Below are positions 1-6,087 of a stretch of DNA of 16,330 nt, piece after piece. How positions within the stretch are numbered: position 1 is the first letter of the stretch; every line of letters begins with the position of its first letter. Source of the DNA: an uncultured Clostridia bacterium. GTDB taxonomy: Bacteria > Bacillota > Clostridia > Christensenellales > UBA3700. The notes under the pieces were generated by a model, which saw only the letters and a program-made list of their open reading frames with translations, was not told the DNA's origin and searched no databases. The DNA lies in contig CAOKSY010000017.1 in the NCBI GenBank assembly GCA_948471525.1, forward strand, positions 1 through 16,330, read 5' to 3'. The position numbers and the translations under genes were made by a program.

Positions 1-267
1 TTTTTGTTTTTAATTTTACATAATTTTAAGTGAGATAAATAAGAGTTATGATAATGTAATTATATAAATAGTATTTTTTAATAGGTTTAGATTTCTCCAC
101 GTTGGTCGAAATGACATTCCCCGACCAATCGAAAATACTATGCTTGCACTCCGTATTTTGTCGGACTTTCAACGGATAACTATTGAATGGTTCTTTATAG
201 CCCCGATTTCCCTAGTCCCGTCACCCTGAGCGAAGCATAAGCGCAGTCGAACGAGGCAAATCATAAA
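1..267. repeat. Non-coding spacer with REP-like inverted segments
   Basis: No credible gene is visible here. Two short segments resemble the dispersed intergenic repeats found in many bacterial genomes. One is around 90-115 (gatttctccacg then gtcgaaatgaca); the other is around 218-256 (gtcaccctgagcgaagc then gcagtcgaacgagg). The intervening and flanking sequence is AT-rich. They lie just past the queH stop codon, where REP-like elements often sit and can act on mRNA ends. The repeat call rests on similarity to a remembered pattern, because only one copy lies in this window. I see no clear rho-independent terminator for queH here. Confidence 0.35.
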
Positions 268-876
268 TTATACTGATTTTTCATTTTGACTGAATATACA
301 ACCGCAGAAATTCTGCCTATATAGATTGTATTCTTTGGAAAGTTGTACGGAACGGGCATAACCGCCTTTTTTCTTAAAGTCGTTGGGCAAATAGCAGACG
401 TTTTTATCTTTAGCCAACGCTTCTCCTATCGAATTGAGTTTTTCACAGTTTTTATACGGGCTGATTGACAATGTGGAACAGAAAAAGTCAAAGCCGTTTT
501 CTTGAGCATAGCGACAGGTCCTCTCCAATCTCAAAGCATAGCATATCGAACATCTGTCTCCGCCTTCGGGACAAGCCTCGCAGCCTTTTATTCGATCAAG
601 AAATTCCGCAGGATCGTATTGCGGGATCACAACCTCTATATCAAGTCCCATTTCCGCCACGAGCCTTTTCAATTCCGCAACGCGCTTATCGAACTCGGCT
701 TTATCCGTTATATTAGGATTATAGAAAAAAAGCGTAATATCAAAATACTCTTTTAAATACTCAATACAATAACTGCTACACGGAGCGCAACACGCATGCA
801 AAAGCAGACGTTTTTTCCCATCCAATGAGTCGATCAAAGTATCGAGTTCTTTTTGATAATTTCGCAAATTCCCCAT
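268..876 (-). CDS. queH: Epoxyqueuosine reductase QueH
   Basis: The 202-residue product matches the QueH (former DUF208) family, the non-cobalamin enzyme that reduces epoxyqueuosine to queuosine in the last step of tRNA wobble modification in the cytoplasm. The N-terminal HACCAPCSSYC motif (about residues 27-37), a central cluster CEACPEGGDRCSIC (about 99-112) and the C-terminal FCGC motif carry the conserved cysteines; the family binds a [4Fe-4S] cluster plus a second iron. Length is normal. The ATG lies two bases after the stop of the upstream dehydrogenase-like gene and has only a purine-rich GAAGAAGAAAAAG stretch before it, so translation is probably coupled. It is the last gene of a three-gene minus-strand operon. 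Nothing in the other two genes suggests queuosine chemistry. Confidence 0.93.
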   Translation of the reverse strand: MGNLRNYQKELDTLIDSLDGKKRLLLHACCAPCSSYCIEYLKEYFDITLFFYNPNITDKAEFDKRVAELKRLVAEMGLDIEVVIPQYDPAEFLDRIKGCEACPEGGDRCSICYALRLERTCRYAQENGFDFFCSTLSISPYKNCEKLNSIGEALAKDKNVCYLPNDFKKKGGYARSVQLSKEYNLYRQNFCGCIFSQNEKSV

Positions 877-878
877 AA

Positions 879-2120
879 CTACTCGGCTTTTTCTTCTTCC
901 TCGAGAACTTTGACGTCTTCTTTCTCATCTTTGGGCACGTCTTTGCGCGAGAAAGATTTATCCAACAGTTCCATAATAAAACTGAACGTATACTCTTGAT
1001 TGTCTTCGTGCGGCAGACTTACTACCGATTGAGCAATGTCGACAAAGTCCTCCCTCTTTACTCCAAGATCCTCGAGGCAGTCTACGTAATCTACATACGT
1101 CTTCAGCCTCTTGTAATAGTTGTTGACCGAATCGGAGACTATATTGCCGCCGGACTTGATATTGCCTATCACCAAGTAATTGTTTTCACCGATAAGATTG
1201 ACGAGTTTGTCGCTGTCGAAATCCGCATTGAGTTTGTGCAAATTGGTATAATTGAGGAAGAGTATCAAAAAGATATTTCCGTAATTGGCGCGATATCTAT
1301 CGCTTATTCTGTCGGAAAGCTCCGATATTATATCCTTGGGAGTCTGCCAATATGCGTACCCTGCCAAAACAGACGCGAGCAATACTCTGAATCTGAAACT
1401 CTTTACTTTATTTTGCAACACGCACTTTTTTAGATTTTCGGTAAGCAATTTTATCGCGGTGACCGAATACGCCTCGCTCAGCGGAGAGGGTTCTCTCTCT
1501 CCCGTTATGCTCATCACCGCCATAGCCAGAGCGTGCAAACCTGCCGTCGCAATTGACTTAGGCGGCATAGTGTCGGTCATTATTGGATCTACGATTATCA
1601 AATTTGTCTGCGCAAAAGACGTATTGAATTCAAAAATATTGTTGTCGACAACGTCATAGATACGCACGAAATTTCCCGCCTCTACGCCCGACGAAAGATT
1701 GGTCGGCACGACTATCAGCGGCACTCTCACCGAAGAGATATTGTTGACGGTAAAATTGCGGTAGTTGGATATCAGCGATATCCCGTCCTTGAGCATTATC
1801 TTTACGGCTTTGGCGACGGCGACGGCACTCTTTTTGCCCAAAACCAAAATGGAGTCGCATTCGCCCGCTTTGTATGCGCGCAGGGTCTTTTCGCAGTCCT
1901 CGACAGTCGCTATATCTCCGATGCGTTTGACTTTTTCGACGACGTTGACCTCGTTGTTGAACTGTCGCATCATATCCTTAAGCTGGCCTACTCTGTCGCT
2001 CATTTCATCGCAAATAAGCAATACGCGCCTACAGCCCATATTATTGATCTCTTTTACCGATCTGCGCAGCGCCTTATCGCCTACCAGAAATTTTATATCT
2101 CTTTCAAAATTATATTCCAT
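879..2120 (-). CDS. Iron-ADH-fold protein lacking metal ligands (paralogue 1)
   Basis: The 413-residue protein follows the iron-containing alcohol dehydrogenase layout. It has an N-terminal nucleotide-binding half with a degenerate glycine motif (LVLGKKSAVAVAKA, about residues 92-105), the PTNLSSGVEAG segment (about 139-149), the DPIMTDTMPP turn (about 178-187), then a helical half. Aligned by eye to FucO, the metal ligands are replaced: the Asp of the GxDALxH motif is His196 and its His is Met200. The two later His positions read about Ser266 and Tyr280. It is therefore unlikely to be an active Fe/Zn dehydrogenase. The C-terminus ends in a Lys/Glu-rich tail. The RBS AAAGGTG precedes ATG, 12 bases after the upstream paralogue. 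Function is unknown; it could be a partner subunit or scaffold. Confidence 0.7.
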   Translation of the reverse strand: MEYNFERDIKFLVGDKALRRSVKEINNMGCRRVLLICDEMSDRVGQLKDMMRQFNNEVNVVEKVKRIGDIATVEDCEKTLRAYKAGECDSILVLGKKSAVAVAKAVKIMLKDGISLISNYRNFTVNNISSVRVPLIVVPTNLSSGVEAGNFVRIYDVVDNNIFEFNTSFAQTNLIIVDPIMTDTMPPKSIATAGLHALAMAVMSITGEREPSPLSEAYSVTAIKLLTENLKKCVLQNKVKSFRFRVLLASVLAGYAYWQTPKDIISELSDRISDRYRANYGNIFLILFLNYTNLHKLNADFDSDKLVNLIGENNYLVIGNIKSGGNIVSDSVNNYYKRLKTYVDYVDCLEDLGVKREDFVDIAQSVVSLPHEDNQEYTFSFIMELLDKSFSRKDVPKDEKEDVKVLEEEEKAE

Positions 2121-2132
2121 ATTACACCTTTA

Positions 2133-3356
2133 TCACAATAACGTCTTGAACACCGTAGCGTTGAACTTTCTGGGATTGTTGAGTACGTTTACGTTATAGA
2201 CCATATTATTCAATATTTTCTGCTTCTCTTCGTCGTTCAGCTCTAATTTGTCTTTGCCGTCAAAAAACTTTTCGCTCAAGCCGTCCAAAAATTCTATCGA
2301 GTCGGCGATAAATATCTCGTGCCGCTTTGCAGGAACGGCGTCGGCGTATTTCTGCCAACCCGAGAACGCCAAGAGACACTTAGAGTATTTGTTTTTGCAC
2401 ACGTCTTTATTGTATTCAAAAGATAGCTTGATCGCCTTGGGCAACGCATTGCTATACTGAGTGCCTTTTACGTCGGCTATCGCCTGCGCTATGCAGTTGA
2501 TAAGTCCCAAACCGCTGCTGTCCGTACCCTTGGAAAGATAAGCGCCCCTTAGTTCCATCTTTTTGAATTTACTCTCCGATGGATCTTCGAGAATATCCGC
2601 CCCCTTAGATCTGAGATCGGTCAACGCAACTCTGCAGAATTCGTCGCTTATAGCAGCCACTTGCAATTCGATATAGTCGTCATACATTTTCGCAAACGCG
2701 TCTATCGCGATCGGAGGCATTTCCGTGACAGTGTACCCGTCCAATGCGCGTGCAAAAATTTCGATTATTCCGTAAGCAGTTTCCGTCTTGTCCATCTGCG
2801 CGATAAGCGCGCCGTCGACTATGCAGTAATCCGGAGAAAGTATATCACCGATTATATTTCTGCTCACTCCCTTTTCGCTGTCGTATACAACGGCGCAGGA
2901 ATTCGTCTCGGTGCCCGAACCGAACTGCGACGGTATCGTGATCAACGGTATATATATTATCTCGCGCGCGTCTACCTTTGAATTATAGAAACTCTTGATA
3001 TCTTTAACCTGCGTCGCAACCAGAAGTTTCAGCGCCTTTGCATAATCTATCAGTCTTCCTTCGCCGCATACTACTATCGAATCGCAGTTATTGGACATAT
3101 ATACGAAATATAGGTCGACAAGAAAACTCTCCCCGTCCGAAAAATCGTCGCCCAAGTATACTGCCGACACCGTAAGTTTGCCGTTCTTTTCCACGGACGT
3201 TTTTACCTTATCAATATATCCGTTTTCGTTGAGATGCGGATTGCCTAAAAGCAAAACCCTCGACGCTCCGAGACCTACCAATACGGTAGGCAACTGCGCT
3301 ATCGCATTCTTGTCGTCTATGATTTTAGTGCCGTTGGAAAATTCATTATAATTCAT
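2133..3356 (-). CDS. Iron-ADH-fold protein lacking metal ligands (paralogue 2)
   Basis: This is a second iron-ADH-like protein, 407 residues from the ATG at 3356. That start has AGAGGT seven bases upstream; a GTG 30 bases further upstream has no such site. The cofactor half is better kept than in its neighbour: VVCGEGRLIDYAKAL (about 95-109) matches the GGGSxxDxAKA pyrophosphate motif, and PSQFGSGTE (about 142-150) matches PTTAGTGSE. The metal site is lost: the GxDALxHAxE region reads IIEIFARALDGY, giving Glu199 for Asp and Arg203 for His. The later His ligands are Asn287 and Tyr301. It may bind NAD(P) without normal catalysis. It is the first gene of the operon that ends with queH. Confidence 0.72.
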   Translation of the reverse strand: MNYNEFSNGTKIIDDKNAIAQLPTVLVGLGASRVLLLGNPHLNENGYIDKVKTSVEKNGKLTVSAVYLGDDFSDGESFLVDLYFVYMSNNCDSIVVCGEGRLIDYAKALKLLVATQVKDIKSFYNSKVDAREIIYIPLITIPSQFGSGTETNSCAVVYDSEKGVSRNIIGDILSPDYCIVDGALIAQMDKTETAYGIIEIFARALDGYTVTEMPPIAIDAFAKMYDDYIELQVAAISDEFCRVALTDLRSKGADILEDPSESKFKKMELRGAYLSKGTDSSGLGLINCIAQAIADVKGTQYSNALPKAIKLSFEYNKDVCKNKYSKCLLAFSGWQKYADAVPAKRHEIFIADSIEFLDGLSEKFFDGKDKLELNDEEKQKILNNMVYNVNVLNNPRKFNATVFKTLL

Positions 3357-3376
3357 TGACTTTACCTCTTTTTGAA

Positions 3377-3406
3377 AGTATAACACAATGAATTGAATAA
3401 AGTCTA
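3377..3406 (-). promoter_or_regulatory. Possible promoter of the ADH-like/queH operon
   Basis: On the minus strand TATACT (3377-3382) lies about 20 bases before the ATG at 3356, with TAGACT (3401-3406) 18 bases further upstream. The -10 is good and the -35 matches the consensus at four of six positions. A start here would leave a short leader that still contains the AGAGGT ribosome binding site. Confidence 0.4.
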
Positions 3407-3547
3407 TAACCTTATAAAAATTTTACAGTGATTTGACCGGATATTACATTTAACTTATTTCAGATCTTTTTCTATATTATAATTTATATTATACGATATT
3501 TATATTTCGCCCAAATGTAATTAAAATAATTAAATCGCAAAAAGTGT

Positions 3548-3576
3548 TTGACACCTGTGGTTCTTTCAATTATAAT
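3548..3576 (+). promoter_or_regulatory. Consensus promoter upstream of tRNA-Thr region
   Basis: TTGACA (3548-3553) and TATAAT (3571-3576) are separated by exactly 17 bases, a full consensus match. Transcription would start near 3583, about a dozen bases before the truncated 5' copy of tRNA-Thr at 3594-3618. That fits an original tRNA promoter. The intact tRNA now lies about 180 bases downstream of the start. Confidence 0.8.
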
Positions 3577-3593
3577 AAATAAGCAACTGATCA

Positions 3594-3618
3594 AGATTTG
3601 CTGCTATGGCTCAGCAGG
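3594..3618 (+). repeat. Direct repeat: truncated 5' copy of tRNA-Thr
   Basis: These 25 bases are identical to 3760-3784. They cover six bases of upstream flank plus the first 19 bases of tRNA-Thr (acceptor 5' strand and part of the D arm). After this point the two copies diverge completely, so this copy cannot fold as a tRNA. Its placement right behind the consensus promoter suggests it is the original 5' end of the locus. Confidence 0.85.
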
Positions 3619-3717
3619 CGCGTGACGTATAAAAAACAATTGATAATTGTTTTTAGTCTAAGCGAACTGCAACGACGAACAGCCTGTCAATATCATTGAC
3701 TTGCTTTTGCAGTCGGG

Positions 3718-3738
3718 AGCGCACGTCCTTCAAGGACG
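3718..3738 (+). pseudogene. Relic of the tRNA-Thr anticodon arm
   Basis: The sequence GCACGTCCTTCAAGGACG (3721-3738) matches the tRNA-Thr anticodon arm GCACGTCCTTGGTAAGGACG. The anticodon loop is changed from TTGGTAA to TTCAA, which removes the GGT anticodon. The stem still pairs perfectly. With the 5' copy at 3594-3618 it looks like a broken duplicate tRNA with about 100 bases inserted in its D arm. It could instead be an unrelated hairpin of similar sequence. Confidence 0.5.
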
Positions 3739-3765
3739 CTATAATTACTTGGTCGCAATAGATTT

Positions 3766-3841
<76 letters not shown>

Positions 3842-3845
3842 TTAA

Positions 3846-3877
3846 GTACTCTCAATGTTTTGAGAGTACATTTTTTT
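3846..3877 (+). terminator. Rho-independent terminator of tRNA-Thr
   Basis: GTACTCTCAA (3846-3855) and TTGAGAGTAC (3860-3869) form a perfect 10-bp stem with a TGTT loop, followed by a seven-T run (3871-3877). It starts five bases after the tRNA CCA end. Confidence 0.93.
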
Positions 3878-3880
3878 GTC

Positions 3881-3907
3881 CACTAACACGGACTGTCCGA
3901 ATTAGTG
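3881..3907. repeat. Nested imperfect palindrome
   Basis: The arms CACTAA (3881-3886) and TTAGTG (3902-3907) enclose a second inverted repeat CGGAC-T-GTCCG (3889-3899), leaving a 2x2 internal loop. It lies between the intact tRNA-Thr terminator and the detached tRNA 3' end, inside the likely integration scar. There is no T-run, so it does not look like a terminator. Bases 3916-3958 beyond it carry a direct repeat of CGCTTCCGCT and otherwise nothing recognisable. Confidence 0.55.
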
Positions 3908-3959
3908 ACGTTCGCACGAGACGCTTCCGCTTGCTCACTATTCCGTCGCTTCCGCTCCT

Positions 3960-3981
3960 TACAAGTCCGGTTAGCAGCTCC
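3960..3981 (+). repeat. Detached tRNA-Thr 3' end, probable att-type duplication
   Basis: Bases 3961-3981 (CAAGTCCGGTTAGCAGCTCC plus flank) repeat 3820-3841, the T-loop to CCA end of tRNA-Thr. Duplication of a tRNA 3' end is the usual trace of integration by a tyrosine integrase. A C-terminal integrase remnant lies about 250 bases downstream. A second terminator follows at once, so this end may be the original 3' end of the tRNA locus. Confidence 0.8.
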
Positions 3982-3986
3982 AAAAG

Positions 3987-4025
3987 AAAAAGTCGCAATT
4001 TGTTAAAAGCAAATTCGACTTTTTT
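3987..4025 (+). terminator. Second terminator behind the tRNA-Thr 3' fragment
   Basis: AAAAGTCGCAATTTG and CAAATTCGACTTTT pair with one bulged C around the loop TTAAAAG, and the 3' arm runs into TTTTTTC. It sits a few bases after the detached tRNA 3' end, so both tRNA-Thr 3' ends have their own terminator. It lies immediately beyond the stop codon of the 59-codon ORF on the other strand and may serve that gene too. Confidence 0.8.
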
Positions 4026-4205
4026 CTATTTGCAGTCAAAATCAAAGAATATAAATAATTCAGAAGAAAAGAGTTTGGATATTTCTAATTCATCGTCATT
4101 TATTAGTTTTGCATCTTCAACTATAATTAATTCATTGTCAACAGGTACTTCGTTAGCATAAAAGATTTCTTTTAATTCCATAAAATCTATACTTTGTTTT
4201 TTCAT
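4026..4205 (-). CDS. Small hypothetical protein (59 aa), element remnant
   Basis: This ORF runs from ATG at 4205 to TAG at 4026-4028 and encodes 59 residues. The start has a good ribosome binding site (ATGAGGTAAATAAA before ATG). The product begins MKKQSIDFMELKEIF, is acidic (many Asp/Glu), and has no recognised motif. Codons are strongly A/T-ending, unlike the nearby metabolic genes. It lies just downstream of the integrase remnant in the same orientation, where small accessory ORFs of integrated elements are common. I do not recognise a family; it may be an intact small gene or the leftover of one. Confidence 0.5.
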   Translation of the reverse strand: MKKQSIDFMELKEIFYANEVPVDNELIIVEDAKLINDDELEISKLFSSELFIFFDFDCK

Positions 4206-4233
4206 TTTATTTACCTCATTTTGTATTATTTAA

Positions 4234-4470
4234 TTAGACACCCATTAAAAACTTGTTATACGTATCAGCAGCTTGTTTATCTTGTGATTTTAATGCGTGG
4301 ATGTAGATGTCTAGTGTAATCCTTTCATTAGAGTGTCCAGCCCTTGTTGAAACTACTTTCAAAGGTACGCCTGCGTTGAGTTGCATAGTAATACAAGTAT
4401 GACGTAGAGAGTGTGGTGGTAAGTGTTTAAAGCCGTGTTTTTGTTCAAACCCTTTCAACCACTCGTTTAC
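4234..4470 (-). pseudogene. Tyrosine recombinase (phage-type integrase), C-terminal remnant
   Basis: About 78 residues of the catalytic C-terminus remain. The motif PPHSLRHT carries the HxxR box, followed by LKVVSTRAGHSN with the second His, and TLDIYIHAL with the tyrosine nucleophile. The SAM-like N-terminal domain, the core-binding region and the first catalytic Arg are missing, so it cannot be an active integrase. Upstream, near 4461-4475, the frame passes without interruption into a flavodoxin-like fragment, so the two remnants read as one chimeric ORF (4234-4557). The neighbouring tRNA-Thr 3' duplication at 3960-3981 fits this integrase having targeted tRNA-Thr. Confidence 0.85.
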
Positions 4471-4664
4471 GGAGTCGTTGTTAAATACGCATTTACATTT
4501 TCCTATGCAACCGCCGCAGCCGATACAATCTTGAATAGGTTTGTTTCCTATTTGCAAAATTTCCGTTTCGATATTTTCGGCGTTCAGCGTTTTGCAATTT
4601 CCGACAATGCGGTAAACGTACAGCCGTTTGCTCTCGGACTTCCGTTAAAAAGTAATACCCTCAT
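4471..4664 (-). pseudogene. Flavodoxin/NADPH-dependent FMN reductase-like gene, frameshifted and truncated
   Basis: From ATG at 4664 the frame reads MRVLLFNGSPRANGC, the N-terminal FMN-binding signature of the NADPH-dependent FMN reductase/iron-sulfur flavoprotein family. It stops at a TGA after IAKR. If one base is restored in the four-T run at 4590-4593 (plus strand) the frame continues as LNAENIETEILQIGNKP and then CIGCGGCIGKCKCVF, the cysteine motif of these proteins. It is cut at about NDSVNEW and joined to the integrase remnant. The gene is dead by both frameshift and truncation. It probably formed a unit with the acyltransferase remnant upstream and may have been controlled by the divergent LysR gene. 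Confidence 0.82.
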
Positions 4665-4830
4665 TTTATTCCTTGATTCGTTCTGTTTTTTTGCGGAGAC
4701 GCCGCCGACAACCGCACTACTCGCTGCAATAACCGCACTATTATCTCCTTACGCCCGAAAGTATCGTTGAGTGTGCGCCTATCCATATGCCGTTTCCGAT
4801 TTTCACGGACCCAAGAAAAACATTTGAACT
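4665..4830 (-). pseudogene. Decayed hexapeptide-repeat (LbH) acyltransferase
   Basis: In one frame the minus strand reads VKIGNGIWIGAHSTILSGV, the left-handed beta-helix signature of maltose/serine/Vat-type O-acetyltransferases (IGxxxWIGxxxxIxxGV). Near 4748-4752 the frame shifts, and another frame continues GDNSAVIAASSAVVGGVSAK, matching IGDNxVIxAxSxV and the terminal VVGGVPAK motif. The usual VTKDxPPxT segment between them is missing. An in-frame stop lies at 4831-4833, so the N-terminal part is gone. Two frame problems and an internal deletion show clear decay. It runs directly into the flavodoxin-like start. Confidence 0.72.
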
Positions 4831-4926
4831 CTACCGCATTCATTTCAACCTCTGGCGATTTACACTAATATTTTATTATCCATCGATTTATATGTTAAAT
4901 ACTTATATTTTATCCCAAACCCATAA

Positions 4927-4956
4927 TTGACACGCATATGCGTATTATGCTATGCT
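4927..4956 (+). promoter_or_regulatory. lysR promoter with a 12-bp palindrome in the spacer
   Basis: TTGACA (4927-4932) and TATGCT (4951-4956) are spaced by 18 bases, 20 bases before the lysR ATG. The perfect palindrome ACGCATATGCGT (4932-4943) overlaps the end of the -35 and the spacer, a good place for an operator. LysR-type regulators commonly repress their own gene from such a site and act on the divergent gene, here the decayed acyltransferase. Confidence 0.65.
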
Positions 4957-4976
4957 GTACAAAAGGACGGTGTAAA

Positions 4977-5852
4977 ATGGAACTTAGGGAACTTAAATAT
5001 TTTTTGGCAGTCACGCGCGAGCAAAGCATATCAAAAGCAGCAGAAGCGCTGTTTATTACACAACCGAATTTATCTCGGCAGATGCAGAATCTTGAAAAAG
5101 AAATAGGACAGCGACTGTTTATCCGCGGAACAAAAAAAATTACGCTGACCGATGCTGGACAATTGCTGCGCAAACGCGCGGAAGAAATTATGGAACTATA
5201 TAATCAAACGGAAGCCGAACTGCATACGCCTATTACCGACATAAGCGGCGATATTTATATTGGAGGCGGAGAAAGTTACGTTATGGGACTTATTGCAAAA
5301 GCCGCTCACTCCGTTAGGTGCGATTATCCGAACGTCAAATTCCATTTATTCAGCGGCGACAGCGGTACAATTTCTGAAAAACTGGACAAGGGACTTATTG
5401 ATTTCGGTATTTTTATTGAGCCGTTCGATTTATCCAAATACGACCATTTACGCCTGCCGCTTTACGATACCTGGGGCGTGATTATGCGAAAAGACAGCCC
5501 GCTTGCGCAAAAAGCATATATTACGCCCGAAGATTTGTGGGATAAACCGATCATCCGATCCCGTCAGTCGATAGGAAAAAACAAAATAGGCGAATGGTTT
5601 CAAAAAAGCGAGGAAGAGCTGAATATCGTTGCAACGGGCAACCTTTTGTATAATATGTCATTACTGGTGGAAGAAGGTCTCGGGTATGCGGTAAGTTTGG
5701 ATAAAATAATCAATACGACGGGGAACTCGAATCTGTGTTTCCGTCCGCTCTATCCCGAACTTATATCGCACCTAGATATCGCGTGGAAAAAGTATCAAGT
5801 GTTTCCCAAATGCGCGGAAATATTTTTAAAACGGTTGCAAGAGAACCTATAA
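4977..5852 (+). CDS. LysR-family transcriptional regulator
   Basis: The 291-residue protein is a normal-length LysR regulator: N-terminal winged HTH (SISKAAEALFITQPNLSRQ, about residues 16-34, then EKEIGQRLF), a linker helix to about residue 80, and a periplasmic-binding-like effector domain from about 90 to the end. The start is ATG 4977, with AAAGGACGG upstream and the canonical MELRELKYFLAV opening. An upstream in-frame ATG at 4938 lies inside the promoter palindrome and is rejected. It is divergent from the acyltransferase/flavodoxin remnants, the usual position of a LysR target. With those genes dead it may be an orphan, or may control tauE downstream (same strand, 235 bases away). The effector is unknown. 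Confidence 0.93.
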   Translation: MELRELKYFLAVTREQSISKAAEALFITQPNLSRQMQNLEKEIGQRLFIRGTKKITLTDAGQLLRKRAEEIMELYNQTEAELHTPITDISGDIYIGGGESYVMGLIAKAAHSVRCDYPNVKFHLFSGDSGTISEKLDKGLIDFGIFIEPFDLSKYDHLRLPLYDTWGVIMRKDSPLAQKAYITPEDLWDKPIIRSRQSIGKNKIGEWFQKSEEELNIVATGNLLYNMSLLVEEGLGYAVSLDKIINTTGNSNLCFRPLYPELISHLDIAWKKYQVFPKCAEIFLKRLQENL

Positions 5853-6045
5853 ATACGCATAATTTGCCACTAATAGATAAATGGCAATAAAAAAATTTAA
5901 ATACCGATAATCAAAAGTTTGTCGGCATGTTTTGAAATAAACAGACATAATTAAGTGTTAGAATATCACTGAAATGTTTTTATTTTAAATCAAATATAGA
6001 AATTTGTAATCTCTTGCTTATTTGACGACCGTAAATTTACATAAA

Positions 6046-6074
6046 TTGACATTCATATACTGATATGATATCAT
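6046..6074 (+). promoter_or_regulatory. Candidate promoter of the TauE/SafE gene
   Basis: TTGACA (6046-6051), 17 bases, then TATCAT (6069-6074). The match is strong, but transcription would start about 6081, only about seven bases before the ATG at 6088 and inside the AAAGGA ribosome binding site. A palindrome ATGATATCAT (6065-6074) overlaps the -10. The true start may be elsewhere in this AT-rich 235-base gap, which otherwise shows no feature I can name. Confidence 0.45.
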
Positions 6075-6087
6075 AATAAAGGAAAAA

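Larger units (their letters stand above)
3387..3765 (+). other. Gene-free spacer holding a tRNA promoter and tRNA-Thr fragments
   Basis: No protein gene is visible. The left part (3387-3540) is very AT-rich. It is followed by a consensus promoter (3548-3576), a copy of the first 19 bases of tRNA-Thr with six upstream bases (3594-3618), and an AT-rich perfect hairpin AAAAACAATT/AATTGTTTTT (3632-3654). A short copy of the tRNA-Thr anticodon arm (about 3718-3738) comes next. The hairpin could act as a weak terminator between the promoter and the intact tRNA. An isolated TATAAT at 3740-3745 has no good -35 at normal spacing. Confidence 0.7.

Noticed and set aside
996..1433. 145-codon plus-strand ORF, and similar ORFs at 1285-1659 and 1765-2199
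   Set aside because: These are antisense shadows of the iron-ADH-like gene, without start signals or family features.
4661..4843. 60-codon minus-strand ORF with its own ATG
   Set aside because: It is out of frame with the hexapeptide-acyltransferase signature that spans the same bases; a by-product of the decayed gene.
4938..4976. Upstream start for the LysR gene
   Set aside because: This ATG lies within the promoter palindrome and adds residues absent from the family; ATG 4977 has the ribosome binding site.
5866..5900. TTGCCA/TGGCAA hairpin after lysR as terminator
   Set aside because: The stem is six pairs with a 12-base loop, and the following tract is A-rich rather than T-rich, so it is not convincing in either direction.
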